Positions 53,174-62,864 of a stretch of DNA of 64,000 bases are shown one piece after another; position 1 is the stretch's first letter, and each line of letters starts with the position of its first letter. Origin of the DNA: CAVVST01 sp963750995 (GTDB lineage: Bacteria; Acidobacteriota; Vicinamibacteria; Vicinamibacterales; UBA2999); contig CAVVST010000005.1 of the NCBI GenBank assembly GCA_963750995.1, forward strand, positions 1,550,001 through 1,614,000, in the 5' to 3' direction. The notes beneath the pieces were generated by a model. It saw only the letters and a list, made by a program, of their open reading frames with translations, was not told the DNA's origin and ran no database searches. Made by a program: the position numbers and the translations under genes.

Positions 53174-53982
53174 CGAATGACGTGGCCTGCACCGCGGTCG
53201 AGGCGGCGGCCGAGCACGATCCAGCGCGTCCACCAGTACAGGATGTCGGCGATCGCCGCGACAATCGCCTTTGGGCGCGTTCCAGTACCGCGCCCGCGCT
53301 GGCGCTTGACGAAGGGGACCGGCACTTCCTTGAAGGTTGCACCGCGCCACCACGTCTTCAGCAGGCATTCCGGGTTCGTGAACGCGCTCTCCGTCTCCAA
53401 CGCGACCGACTGGATAAGCGGGCGGGGGTACACGGTGACGTTCTGGTAGTCGCCGAGCGGCAATCGGAAGAGCGTGCGAATCAACTGGTAATTCACGACC
53501 GAGACAAGACCCTTGTACGGATTGTCCGAGCGCTGGCCGACGATCCCTCGCGCCGAGGTCGTGTCCAGGCGAACACCCTGAAGCACGTCGACCCGCGACA
53601 GTTCGCCCAGAGAGCGCGCGAGCTCACGGATGTCATACGCCCAGTCCACCGTCTGCCAGAAAACGTAATCCTTGGTGGCGAGCGCGATCGCGCGCTTGGT
53701 GTTGTAACCGGAACCGCGGTTGTGGGGGTTCCTGAACGGCTTCACCCACGGGCGGGTCTTCTGGTACGCCAGCGCGATGTCCCAGGTGTCATCGGTGCTC
53801 CCATCGTCGATCAGGACCAGCTCGAAATCATCGGTCAACGCCTGCAGGAAGGCGCCCGCGCGATCGATGTATGGCCCCAGATTCTCCTGTTCGTTGAGCG
53901 CCCACCCGAGCATTGAAAGGCTGAACGGTACGCGACGGGTGCCCGGGAGGATATCCGCAGATTGGGGAACCTCAGCCGCCAC
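53170..53982 (-). CDS. GT2 glycosyltransferase, polyprenyl-phosphate sugar synthase-like
   Basis: This 270-residue GT-A enzyme shows SMLGWALNEQENLGPYI near the start, FELVLIDDGSTDDTWDIAL, NPHNRGSGYNTKRAIALA and DYVFWQTVDWAYD (the DxD position). It ends with KEVPVPFVKRQRGRGTGTRP. The IDDGSTDDT and NRGSGYN pattern matches DPM1/GtrB-like enzymes, which charge dolichyl or undecaprenyl phosphate with a sugar. It lies between two large GT-C-like genes and close to a flippase-like gene. It would supply the lipid-linked donor for those transferases. The start overlaps the end of the upstream gene by 11 bases. Confidence 0.82.
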   Translation of the reverse strand: MAAEVPQSADILPGTRRVPFSLSMLGWALNEQENLGPYIDRAGAFLQALTDDFELVLIDDGSTDDTWDIALAYQKTRPWVKPFRNPHNRGSGYNTKRAIALATKDYVFWQTVDWAYDIRELARSLGELSRVDVLQGVRLDTTSARGIVGQRSDNPYKGLVSVVNYQLIRTLFRLPLGDYQNVTVYPRPLIQSVALETESAFTNPECLLKTWWRGATFKEVPVPFVKRQRGRGTGTRPKAIVAAIADILYWWTRWIVLGRRLDRGAGHVIR

Positions 53983-56278
53983 TGCGCTGGCTCACTTCAT
54001 ACAGGGCCCATGCGCCGTCGTCGTACAGCGGTACGAACAGGTCTCGATGCCGTGCGAGGACACCCGTCATCATCCCGTGCAGCCGCGGGTTGACGAGGAC
54101 ATGGGTAATGCGGAGATCGCGGACGAAGGCTGCCCGCTCTTCGCGCGATTCGGCATCGTTGAACAGCGGCTGATCGAGCGAGGCCGCTCGCGCACGGGCG
54201 AGGTGCTTGAAGTACCCGGGGAACGTCAGTTCGGGCTCTACCAGTCCTTCGATCGCACCGGACCAGACGTCGACCTGCTGAGGAAGGAACATCGAGGGTT
54301 CGTACGCCTGACGATAGTCGACAGCAAATATCGACTCCACCGGAATGCGATCGCGGGCAAATTGAATCAGCGCCGGCGACGGCGCGCAGTATTCGTTGTC
54401 GTCCCCGCACTTGATGCTGGCGAGCAGGGCGGCGGGCGTTGGCTGTCGATTCCTCAGGGGCAGCTTGACGATCGCGCTCTCTGCTTGCCACGTGGCCGGA
54501 ACGATCGCGATCAGCATCAGGGCGAAAGCGAGCGCCCAGCGGGGGCGTGGCTCGTCGGGCCACCGTGCGGGCTCCGCCGGCGGTTCGCGGCGCCACATCG
54601 CAGTCAGCGCCAGGCCGTAGACAATCAGCACGGGAACGAAGAACAGATCGGCCCGCACAGCGGCCGCCGGGCCGATACGCTCGAACAGCTCGATCAGCGC
54701 CCCGGCCGCCAACAGCGCTCCGACGACCAGCGCCACATAGCCATATCGCGCCAGCCAGACGGCCACGAGGTAAAGGGAAACCCCTGCCAGAAGATGGGTA
54801 AAGAACGCGATTTTTCTGACCGGCGCGTAGAGGATTTCCCAGTACGTGGCGTAGGCGTACGTCATGGCCAGAAGCGGAACCCTCATGATCGCCAGGTAGG
54901 CGGCAATGCCCGACGCGACGAACAGGGCAAGCGGTCGGCCTCGTAGCAGGTACAGCACGATCGGGCTCGCGAGCAGCACGATGGGCACCCACCACCGGAA
55001 CGTGAGCACGGACGCCGGCATGTAGTCCTCGAGCAGCGGCAGGGGCTGCCCGAACAGCGCCGCCCACGAGTTTTCGGCGAACAGGTTCGTCAGCCGTTCC
55101 CGTCGCTGGCTGATGATTGTGTCCACGGTGCCAACGGCGACCTGATACCACAGTCGATATACGACGAGGACGGACGTGCTGAGCAGCAGCAGGATCGCCG
55201 CGCGCCTCAGCAGAAGCCGCGGTCCCCGGATGGCGATGAGCGTGATGCTGAATGCCGCGAGGTACACCAGTACCTGCACGATCTCGCGGGGATGCGCCAT
55301 GAGCAGCATGAGCGCCATGCACACGGCGGCAGCGAGGAAGAACCGCGCCTCACCGCGTTCGTTCGCGCGAAGATACGAGAACACGAGGAGCAACTGTGCC
55401 GGCAGCAGCACGCCCATCGCCAGGTCGGCGGCGTGGCTGAACGGCGCCAGCTGCGACCAGGCGGCAAAGGTGCCATTGGCCACGAACGCGGCGGCAACGA
55501 GGCCCACGGCCAGCGCCATGCGGCCGTTCTCGAAGATGACGCGCGCCGATGCCCACACGAGCACGATCGCCGCAATACCCCAGAAGGCCCGAAGCTTGTG
55601 ATACAGGAATATCGGCTCGACGTTCCCGATCCGCGACATCAGCGCCATCGCGTAATGCGTCCCGGGAAACGGGTAGGTGTAGGCCCCCGGCGAAAGGTAC
55701 GTATTCGCGATCGACGGCGCTGTGAGTCGGCTCAGCCTCTGGACGATCGCGATGTGAACCCGGTCTTCCTGCGAGTCGACGAACGGGGATCCGAGTGCGT
55801 AGAGGAACACGCCGATCCCGCCCACCACCATCAGCAGTGCGACGTCGCCGGCACCGAACCGCACGGCCACACCGCCGGGAGCCGATCGACGCGTCATCCC
55901 GAGGTGGATGGCCATTACGACTCCCAGCACCGCGATGATGCGGGACGGGGGTTGATGCAGCGTCACAGCCGCGATCGTGAGGAGATGCAACATTGCGAGA
56001 CTGCTGGCGACGCCGAGGCCGAGCCATTCCACCAGGGAGAACTCGTGCCGCGGATGCCAGGCGAGGATTGTCATCAGCCCGGGAGCGACGCCAACCAGCA
56101 CTGTCACCCCCGCCACTCTCAACGCCCAGCCCCACCCGGCCGCTTCCGGCGTCGCTCGCGTCGCGATGCAAAGCAGGCAGACGACCAGCAGGGCTACGCC
56201 GAGCGCGCGCCCCCCGACGACGATCTCCAGCGGATCTCGATTGCGGCTGATCACGCCGATGGACGTCCGGGTCGTCAA
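53972..56278 (-). CDS. large polytopic membrane protein, GT-C-like, YPFPGTHY family (second copy)
   Basis: The start is probably the TTG at 56278 (TTGA overlap with the stop of the asnB-like gene), giving 768 residues. An ATG at 56299 is possible too. The order of landmarks is the same as in its paralogue: LAWHPRHEFSLVEWLGLG, RVHIAIVQRLSRLTAP, YTYPFPGTHYAMALMSR, YHKLRAFWGIAAIVLVW, then a C-terminal domain with PVESIFAVDYRQAYEPSMFL, RITHVLVNPRLHGMMTGVL and YDDGAWALYEV. The two copies flank the GT2 gene, so each may transfer a sugar from the same lipid donor to a different place. Confidence 0.6.
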   Translation of the reverse strand: MTTRTSIGVISRNRDPLEIVVGGRALGVALLVVCLLCIATRATPEAAGWGWALRVAGVTVLVGVAPGLMTILAWHPRHEFSLVEWLGLGVASSLAMLHLLTIAAVTLHQPPSRIIAVLGVVMAIHLGMTRRSAPGGVAVRFGAGDVALLMVVGGIGVFLYALGSPFVDSQEDRVHIAIVQRLSRLTAPSIANTYLSPGAYTYPFPGTHYAMALMSRIGNVEPIFLYHKLRAFWGIAAIVLVWASARVIFENGRMALAVGLVAAAFVANGTFAAWSQLAPFSHAADLAMGVLLPAQLLLVFSYLRANERGEARFFLAAAVCMALMLLMAHPREIVQVLVYLAAFSITLIAIRGPRLLLRRAAILLLLSTSVLVVYRLWYQVAVGTVDTIISQRRERLTNLFAENSWAALFGQPLPLLEDYMPASVLTFRWWVPIVLLASPIVLYLLRGRPLALFVASGIAAYLAIMRVPLLAMTYAYATYWEILYAPVRKIAFFTHLLAGVSLYLVAVWLARYGYVALVVGALLAAGALIELFERIGPAAAVRADLFFVPVLIVYGLALTAMWRREPPAEPARWPDEPRPRWALAFALMLIAIVPATWQAESAIVKLPLRNRQPTPAALLASIKCGDDNEYCAPSPALIQFARDRIPVESIFAVDYRQAYEPSMFLPQQVDVWSGAIEGLVEPELTFPGYFKHLARARAASLDQPLFNDAESREERAAFVRDLRITHVLVNPRLHGMMTGVLARHRDLFVPLYDDGAWALYEVSQRSGG

Positions 56279-58065
56279 GCGAGGTACAAGTCGTACCACT
56301 CCTGAAAGATGACGAGCGCGAGGACCCTGTTGACCGCCAGGTGGTCAGCGCCGCGCTGCGTACACGCGATCGATCAGGGCGCCCACGCGGCCGGGGTCAA
56401 AGATGCCGTGGCCGCGCAACCGCTCGGGCGACAGCGTGGCGCGCACCCAGGGCTGCAGCTCGCCGAGCACCCACTCAGTCACCGGCATGAGAAACCCTTC
56501 CTTGGGTCGGCGGATCATCTCCTCCGGAAAGTACCGGGCGGCCGCTTGCTTGAGGATGTACTTGGTCTCGCCGTTGTGGATTTTCAGCGATCCCGGAAGC
56601 GACGCCACGTATTCCACGACGTCGGTATCGAGAAAGGCGCTCCGCACTTCGAGCGAATGCGCCATCGACAGCCGATCGACGAACGTCAGCACCTGGTCTG
56701 GGAAGATGCCGTGGAATTCGGCCTCGAGGACGCGGTTGAGCGGATCGCGCGCCGAAAGCGACTCGAAGGCCGAGCGCATATGCTCGCGCGTGGACACGGC
56801 CTTCAGCCTGGCCCGCACGTCCGGCGCATACAGCGCGCACTTCTCTTCGTCGCTCATGACGAGCAGGTCCGCGCGCCACGCCCAGTCAGGATCGGTCGCC
56901 GCACCTGGAGCGGCATGCACGCCGGCGGCCGTGCGGTGGGATCGATAGCTGCCGAACAGTTCGTCCGCGCCGTCGCCGGCGACTGCCACTTTCACGTGCT
57001 GCGCCATGCGCTGCGAGAGGAAGTAGGTAGACACCACACCGGCAAACGGCTCGTCAAAGGCGCGCAGAATCTTCCGGATGCTGTCCGGATACGCCGATAC
57101 CGCGATCGTCTCCTCGTGGTGCTCGGTGCCATACCGTTCGGCCACCCACCGTGCCCAGCGGCGATCCTGCTCCTTCCCCTCGGTGGTCGATCCGCCGGCA
57201 TAGGTAAGCGTGAATGTCTTGACCGGCGCGGCGGATTGTTCGGCAGCCAGCGCGGTGGTCAGCGACGAATCGATCCCGCCGCTCAGGAAGAACCCGACCG
57301 GGACGTCCGACATCAGCCGGCGCCCGACGGCCCGACGCATCCGCGCCAGCAGCTCGTCGGCGACCTCGCGCTCGTCGGGCACGCGCCCGTTCGGGGCGAA
57401 CGAAAGCCGCCAATATCGCGAGATGACGGGCGCCGCCCCCGGACGAAACACCAGGCGATGCGCCGGCGGCAGCATGCGCACGCCCTTCGAAGATCGTGAG
57501 CGGATGCGGAACGTGCTTGTAGCCCAGATAGTGATGAAGCGCTTCGAGGTTCAGGCGGCGTTCGAAACCCGGCACGGCCAGGAGCGCTTTCAGCTCGGAG
57601 GCAAAGTACAGCGCGCCGTCGTGCTCCCAGTAGTACAGCGGCTTCTTTCCCATCCGGTCGCGCGCCAGCAGTCCCGACCTGCTGACGGCTGTCCCAGACG
57701 GCCACGGCGAACATGCCGTCGATGTGCTCGGGCAGGCGTTCGCCGTGGTCCTCCCAGAGGTGAGGGCAGGAGCTCGGTATCGGTGTGGGTGTGAAGGTGG
57801 TGACCGCGGGCGAGAAGCGCGGGACGCGCAACCGGGAAGTTGTAGAGCTCGCCGTTCTGCGCGGCGATCGACCGTGCCGTCTTCGTTGGTCAGCGGCTGT
57901 CGGCCGCCCGCGACGTCGATGATGCTCAGACGCGCGAGCGCCGAGCGCAAACCGGTCGCCGGAAATGATGTGCTGATCGTCCGGGCCGCGATGATGAAGC
58001 GCGGCCAGCATCGCCGGCAGCGCGTCGCGGTTGCCGGCGCCGAAGAATCCCGCGATGCCGCACAT
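56275..58065 (-). CDS. asnB: asparagine synthase-like amidotransferase (several frameshifts)
   Basis: The start is the ATG at 58065: MCGIAGFFGAGNRDALPAM carries the N-terminal catalytic cysteine. HHRGPDDQ, FALGAR, WEDHGERLPEHIDGMFAVAV and other glutaminase blocks follow in changing frames (breaks at about 57940, 57880, 57800, 57690 and 57500). From 57480 the synthase domain is readable: GFFLSGGIDSSLTTALA (PP-loop), AVAGDGADELFGSY, RRPKEGFLMPVTEW. A last frame change near 56350 leads to NRVLALVIFQEWYDLYL and the stop at 56275. In glycan clusters such proteins often amidate sugar carboxyl groups instead of aspartate. Confidence 0.75.
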
Positions 58066-58070
58066 GGTGG

Positions 58071-59542
58071 CTAACGACCGGCCGGCGCGTAGCTGCCCGG
58101 CAGCGCGCCTTCATGAACCGGCGACACAGCGTGGGCGGCGCGCGGAGAAAACGACTTGTCGAGGAGCTGCTCGGTCACCGTGGCGGCGTCGACGTCAACC
58201 ACGTAGTCGAGCCAACAGTTACCCAGTCGAAATGCGTCTGTCGCCGGACCACGCTGACGTACTCGAACACCACGCGGTCGCCGGCCGCGCGGGGTAGGGT
58301 GCGCGCGTAGCGCAGCAGCCGTTCGCGGAAGATCGCGTCGTTGCTCGGGTAGTACTTCAACGTCGTGAAGAGCGAGGTCAAGCAGATCATCTCGCCGACG
58401 TGGTTGAATCGCGGCCAGGCGCCGAGCCGGCTCGCGGGCACCAGTTCGCCACCTGCGTGCGGCTCGCGCCAGACCCGAATGAAGAAGTTCACCAGGTCAA
58501 CCGAGAACACGCGCCAGATGATGATGCCGAAGAGGTTCGTATAGCGCTCGAGCGCGCGCTGGATCAGCCGCGGCAGCGAGCGGCGTCGCGTAGAAGTTGT
58601 AGTACAGACCCGCATGCGCAAACGGCAGCAGCACGAGGTAGGTCCAGAGCGCCGCGCGGAGGAGGCCGTTCAACGTCGCGACCGCAGGTGCGCGTCGCCG
58701 ATGCGGCAGTCATGCCGGCCCGAGCGGCCGCTGCGATCCACCCGTCGAGCACTCCGCCGGGGACCACGATAGAGCACGCCGCAGACCATCACCATCTCGC
58801 AGAGGAACCCGAGGCGGATCTGCGTGAGGATGAACAGGAAGCTGAGGATGAGCAGGACGGCGCCGAGCTCGCGCGTCGCCGGGATCAGCATCAGCAGCGC
58901 GGCGACCACCTCCGTCCCCCACGCCAGCTGGTTCATCGTCCAGAAGACAGCGCTGTCAGGCGGACGCGCGGCGTACCAGCCTCCACCAGTAGCCCCACAT
59001 CGGATTGCACAGACCCAGTTCCATGCCGTGATTGTGCGGGTAGCCGGCCGTGAACTTGTAGACGCCGGCGGACAGCATGATAAGTGCGAGGTCCACCTGC
59101 AGCACGAGCAGCGCGACGCTCCGAAGGTCCGGCGCGAATCGACCGGTGTATTCGAGCAGGAACACGGCGAGCCCGGCCCAGTACGCGATGAAGCCCGGCG
59201 CGCCCATGCCGCGGAGGATGCCCTTCCACCGCATATGGATGAAGAAGTAGCGGCAGAGCGCCAGGTTGACGAGCGCCGCCCACGGACTCCACCAGCCCAG
59301 GGCAATCATCGACCGCGGCAGCGAACCACGTCGCCGAGCAGCAGCGGCACGACGACCGGATTCTGGACGGCGTCCACGTCGCGCGACGATCGCGCATAGC
59401 CACCCCACCGTTCGCTGAGGAAGAAGCGGCGCGCTTCAGGCAGCGCCTGCAGCAGCGTGGCCATCATCAGCACGCCGTACGCTGACCTGAAGAAGGCCTG
59501 CGTGGACGCGCTGAGTTGTGGATGAAGCGATCCTTCGAGCAT
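58071..59542 (-). CDS. HTTM-domain membrane protein (several frameshifts)
   Basis: The start is the ATG at 59542 (MLEGSLHPQLSASTQAFFRS). Sequence characteristic of the HTTM (vitamin-K-dependent gamma-carboxylase-like) family follows: LLQALPEARRFFLSERWGGY, NLALCRYFFIHMRWKGILRG, VDLALIMLSAGVYKFTAGYP, WTMNQLAWGTEVVAALLML. Later FFIRVWREPHAGGELVPASR and a soluble end precede the stop at 58071. Frame changes lie near 59330, 58970, 58680, 58610 and 58190. HTTM proteins are often paired with DCC-domain proteins, as here, but their reaction in bacteria is unclear. The link to glycan synthesis is only positional. Confidence 0.65.
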
Positions 59543-59545
59543 TAC

Positions 59546-59940
59546 TCAGTCAAGACGATCGCGCACGGCGGGGGGCATTTCGCAGACGTCGGACTCGCAG
59601 CCGAAGCGGCGCCGGTTCCTGGCCACCCAGGCGTACACCCGCGGACCGACGATGCCCCTGCCGGGAAGATAGAAGAGCGGAATCAGCGGCCACATCAGCG
59701 GGCTTTCCCGCAGGATGCGCCGGAACGCGAAGAAGCCGCGCGTCACGCGGCGGTCCGGCGCCACCGCGAACATCGCGTTCTCGAAATCGGCGCCGGAGAG
59801 CTCGGGAAACAGCGCGAACACCTGCTGCCGCGCGTTCGCATCGTGAAACCGCAGCGCGCGTGCTGACGTCGAGCGCCCGGCACACCTTCAACGATCGCAC
59901 ACAGAAGCCGCATTGCCCGTCGTAGATGACCTCGCAGCAT
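59546..59940 (-). CDS. DCC-domain thiol-disulfide oxidoreductase-like protein, DUF393 (frameshifts)
   Basis: The ATG at 59940 overlaps the stop of the GNAT gene. One frame change right after the start gives CEVIYDGQCGFCVRSLKVCR, containing the DGxCxxC motif that names the DCC family. A second change near 59850 leads to VFALFPELSGADFENAMF, VTRGFFAFRRILRESPLMW and LIPLFYLPGRGIVGPRVYAW. The total of about 130 residues is normal for the family. Its close association with an HTTM gene is a known pairing. The acting partner is unknown. Confidence 0.7.
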
Positions 59941-60451
59941 TACGTGTTCACCCGCGCCAGCAGGTAGCTGTCGACAAAGCGATCGACGGCCCATCGATCG
60001 TCCCGCAGCGTTCCCTCCAGCGCGAAACCCGCCCGTTCGAAGGCGCGGCCGCGCCGGCGGATTGATGCCAGGACGTAGGCGTAGACGCGGTGCAGGTCCG
60101 AGCTGCTCGAAAGCCGTACCGGCAGAGGCGATCGATGGCCTCCGCGCCAAGCCCCTGGCCGCGCGCGCCCCGATCGCCGATCACCACGCGCAGCTCCGCC
60201 TTGCGATGCCGGCGATCGATATCCCAGAGCCAGACGTTGCCGACGTGCGCGCGGCCGTCCACCGTTTCGATCGCGAAGTAGGCGCAGTCGGCGCGCCGCG
60301 GCAGCGACGCGAACCACGCCTCGTGCTCTACCGCCGAGACGGGCTGCTGCCGGTCCATGAGCCGCATCAAGCTCGGGTCGTTCGCCCACTCGCGAGTGCG
60401 CGTCCAGGTGCGGGCGATCCAGCGGAACGAGCTCGCAGGCGCTCAGGCCAT
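59940..60451 (-). CDS. GNAT N-acetyltransferase, PseH-like (frameshifts)
   Basis: The ATG at 60451 is followed by a frame change, then CELVPLDR, TREWANDPSLMRLMDRQQPV and HEAWFASLPRR. YFAIETVDGRAHVGNVWLWD, LRVVIGDRGARGQGLGAEAI (acetyl-CoA loop) and RVYAYVLAS, FERAGFALEGTLRDDRW complete a typical GNAT domain of about 165 residues. Frame changes are near 60440, 60390 and 60070. The R-W/N-D opening and the GFxxEGxLRD ending resemble PseH/LegH-type acetyltransferases of UDP-4-amino sugars. With the DegT aminotransferase nearby this fits an early step of a diamino or nonulosonic acid sugar. Confidence 0.7.
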
Positions 60452-60469
60452 CAGGTCAGCGACCGCGCG

Positions 60470-61584
60470 TCAGGCTCGTAGATCTGCGACCTCGACGCCG
60501 AGATCCTTTCGCATCACCTCCTTCAGATGATCGCCGGACTTCTTGAGCACCTTCAACCAGCCGTGATCCCAGTCGCGAATGCCGGCGAACCAGGCCGAAC
60601 AGCCGCGGCACGGGAACGCCTCGGCGCCCCGCCCTTCGAGGTGCATCCGCCGATACCAGTTGAACCGTTCGCCCTGCCAGATCTCCTTGATCGAGACGTC
60701 GTTGGCGTTGGGAAACAGCTCCGCGGTCCTGAACGAAATGTCCTGTCCGCACAGCGCGATCCGCCCGAGCGTATCGACATTCAGCCGCTCGAACGGCCAC
60801 ACGCACGGCTCCGTTCTTCTGCGTGGGAAGCGATCGATACAGGTGCGGATCGAGCGCGTGCCCCATCTGGATGTGCGTGTTGTCGTCCCACGTCAGGAAC
60901 TTCCGCGTGATCACCTCGTCCACGCCGACCTCGTTCATCCAGAAGTCGATCGCCGCGTCGAGCTTCCCCTCGATCTGCTCCTGCCGGATGATCGAGACGA
61001 CGATGCGCGTCGGCGCCTTGAGCTCCTTGCGAAGGGCAAGCGCCGCGCGCACGTTGTCGACGGCGTTGCCCCACCATTTCTGCGGGATCGCGCGGCGGTC
61101 CGCCTCGGTGCGGCGGCCGGACAACCGGCGTAGGTCTCGGCGTCGCCGGCATCCATCGAGAACTCGATCAGGTCGATGCCGGCGGCGAGCAGACGCGCGA
61201 GCTTCGTCCGCAGCACCTCGCGTCGGCCCGAACATGCTGCCGTTGGTGTTCAGCCAGACGCGCGCGCCCTTCGCCTTGGCGAACTCGATCATGTCCACCA
61301 TGCGCGGGTGCAGCATCGGTTCGCCGCCGCCCGTGCAGCGCATCCAGGCGCCGTACTCGCCGCACTCCGCCGCCAGCCGGTTCCACAGCGGCTCTGGGAA
61401 CAGGTCGCCGTTCCGCTGGTGGTAGAACTGCCGGATCTCGGAATTCGCGTCTGTGTACGGGCAGTTCGGGCAGCCGAAGTTGCAGGGATAGATGATCGAG
61501 AGCACCAGCATCAGCGGAAACTCTTCCGCTCCGCGGCGCAGTCCGTACCGATCGCGCTCTCGGTCTGATCACGTGCACTTCCAT
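60470..61584 (-). CDS. radical SAM protein with SPASM-type C-terminus (frameshifts)
   Basis: The start is the ATG at 61584 (MEVHVIRP). After a frame change near 61525, LMLVLSIIYPCNFGCPNCPY provides the CxxxCxxC cluster motif. CTGGGEPMLHPRMVDMIEF (GGEP) and VWLNTNGSMFG follow. Frame changes near 61215 and 61125 bracket AAGIDLIEFSMDAGDAETY, and one near 60810 leads to FERLNVDTLGRIALCGQDI and FPCRGCSAWFAG, an auxiliary-cluster (SPASM-like) end. Radical SAM/SPASM enzymes modify peptides or sugars. Its place beside an aminotransferase suggests a sugar or attached amino acid as target, which is not provable here. Confidence 0.75.
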
Positions 61585-62821
61585 GAGTTCGCCACGCGCG
61601 GCTACCGGCGGTAATGCGACGATGACCTTTCGCACCGCCGCCACGACGTCGTCGGCGTCCGGGTCGGTCATCGTCGGATAGAGCGGCAGCGAAATCGTGC
61701 GGTCGGAGTAGTCACTCGGCGTTCGGAAACATGCCGCGGTGCGAACCCGAACGTCTCGGCGTAGAACGGGATGCAGGTGCACGGCGCGGAAGTGAATGCC
61801 GATGCCGACGTTCTCCGCCTGAATCGCGTTCATGATCGTGTCGCGGTCGGCGCGAGAGCCTCTCGGTCCGCACGACGATCGGATACAGGTGGTACGCGTG
61901 CGCCGCCCAGGCACGCTCCGCCGGGAAGCGCGATCTCCGGCAGATCGCGCAGGCCGGCGTCGAGGCGCGCCTTCAGCGCGACCCGCCGGCGTGGAAGGCG
62001 TCCATCTTGTCGAACTGCGACCGCACGAGCGCGGCCTGCAGGTCGAACATGTTGTATTTGTAGCCGGGCGCGATGATGTCCCAGTGCGGTAGCCCTCGGA
62101 TCCCGTACCGCTTCCACGCGTCGCGGCTGATGCCGTGCAGCGCCATGACCGCGATGCGATCCGCCCACTCCTGCGCGGTTGGTCGTCAGCGCCCCGCCTT
62201 CGCCGCTCGTGATGTTCTTCGTCGCGTAGAAGGAAAAGCAGGTCATGTCGGCGATGCCGCCGACGCGGCGGCCTTTGTAACACGCGCCAATGGCGTGCGC
62301 CGCATCCTCGATGACCGGCAATCCGTGACGGTCCGCCGATCGCCATGATCGCGTCGAGGTCGCACGGCTGGCCGGCGAAAGTCCACCGGGATGAGCGCCT
62401 TCGTCCGCGGCGTGACCGCCCGCTTCGATGGCGCGCCGGGTCGATGTTGAAGCGTATCGGGCTCGACGTCGACGAACACCGGACGCGCCCCTCGATGGAC
62501 GATGACGTTCGCCGTCGAGGCAAAAGTGATCGGCGAGGTGATCACTTCGTCGCCGGCGCCGACGCCTGCCGCTTCGAGCGCCAGGTGAAGCGCCGCCGTG
62601 CACGAGTTCACGGCGACGCAGTGCGACGCGCCCGTGTAGGCCGCGAGGTCCTTCTCGAACCCCTTCGTCCGCGGTCCGGTCGTCAGCCACCCGGATCGCA
62701 GCGTCTCGAGCACCGCCCGCTCGTCGTCGGCGTCGACCAGCGGCTGATGGTACGGAAGGAACGAGGCTCGAACCGGGGCGCCGCCCTCGACTGCCAGGGT
62801 CTCTCGCGTCTCAATTGTCAC
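61569..62821 (-). CDS. DegT/DnrJ/EryC1 sugar aminotransferase (many frameshifts)
   Basis: The start is the ATG at 62821. LPYHQPLVDADDERAVLETL, GWLTTGPRTKGFEKDLAAYT, AVNSCTAALHLALEAAGV and DEVITSPITFASTANVI are in frame to about 62450. Later, in other frames, come VIEDAAHAIGACYKG and CFSFYATKNITSGEGG, which carries the PLP lysine, and then GIHFRAVHLHPVL and RTISLPLYPTMTDPDADDVV. At least six frame changes lie between 61700 and 62450, and the exact stop (about 61569) is uncertain. PseC, LegC and ArnB are members of this family and aminate UDP- or dTDP-4-keto-6-deoxy sugars. It may prepare the precursor for the nonulosonic acid pathway or another amino sugar. Confidence 0.75.
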
Positions 62822-62864
62822 GGTATCTCATTCATCGTAGGCCGCTTGCGGGTCAGCGTCAAAC

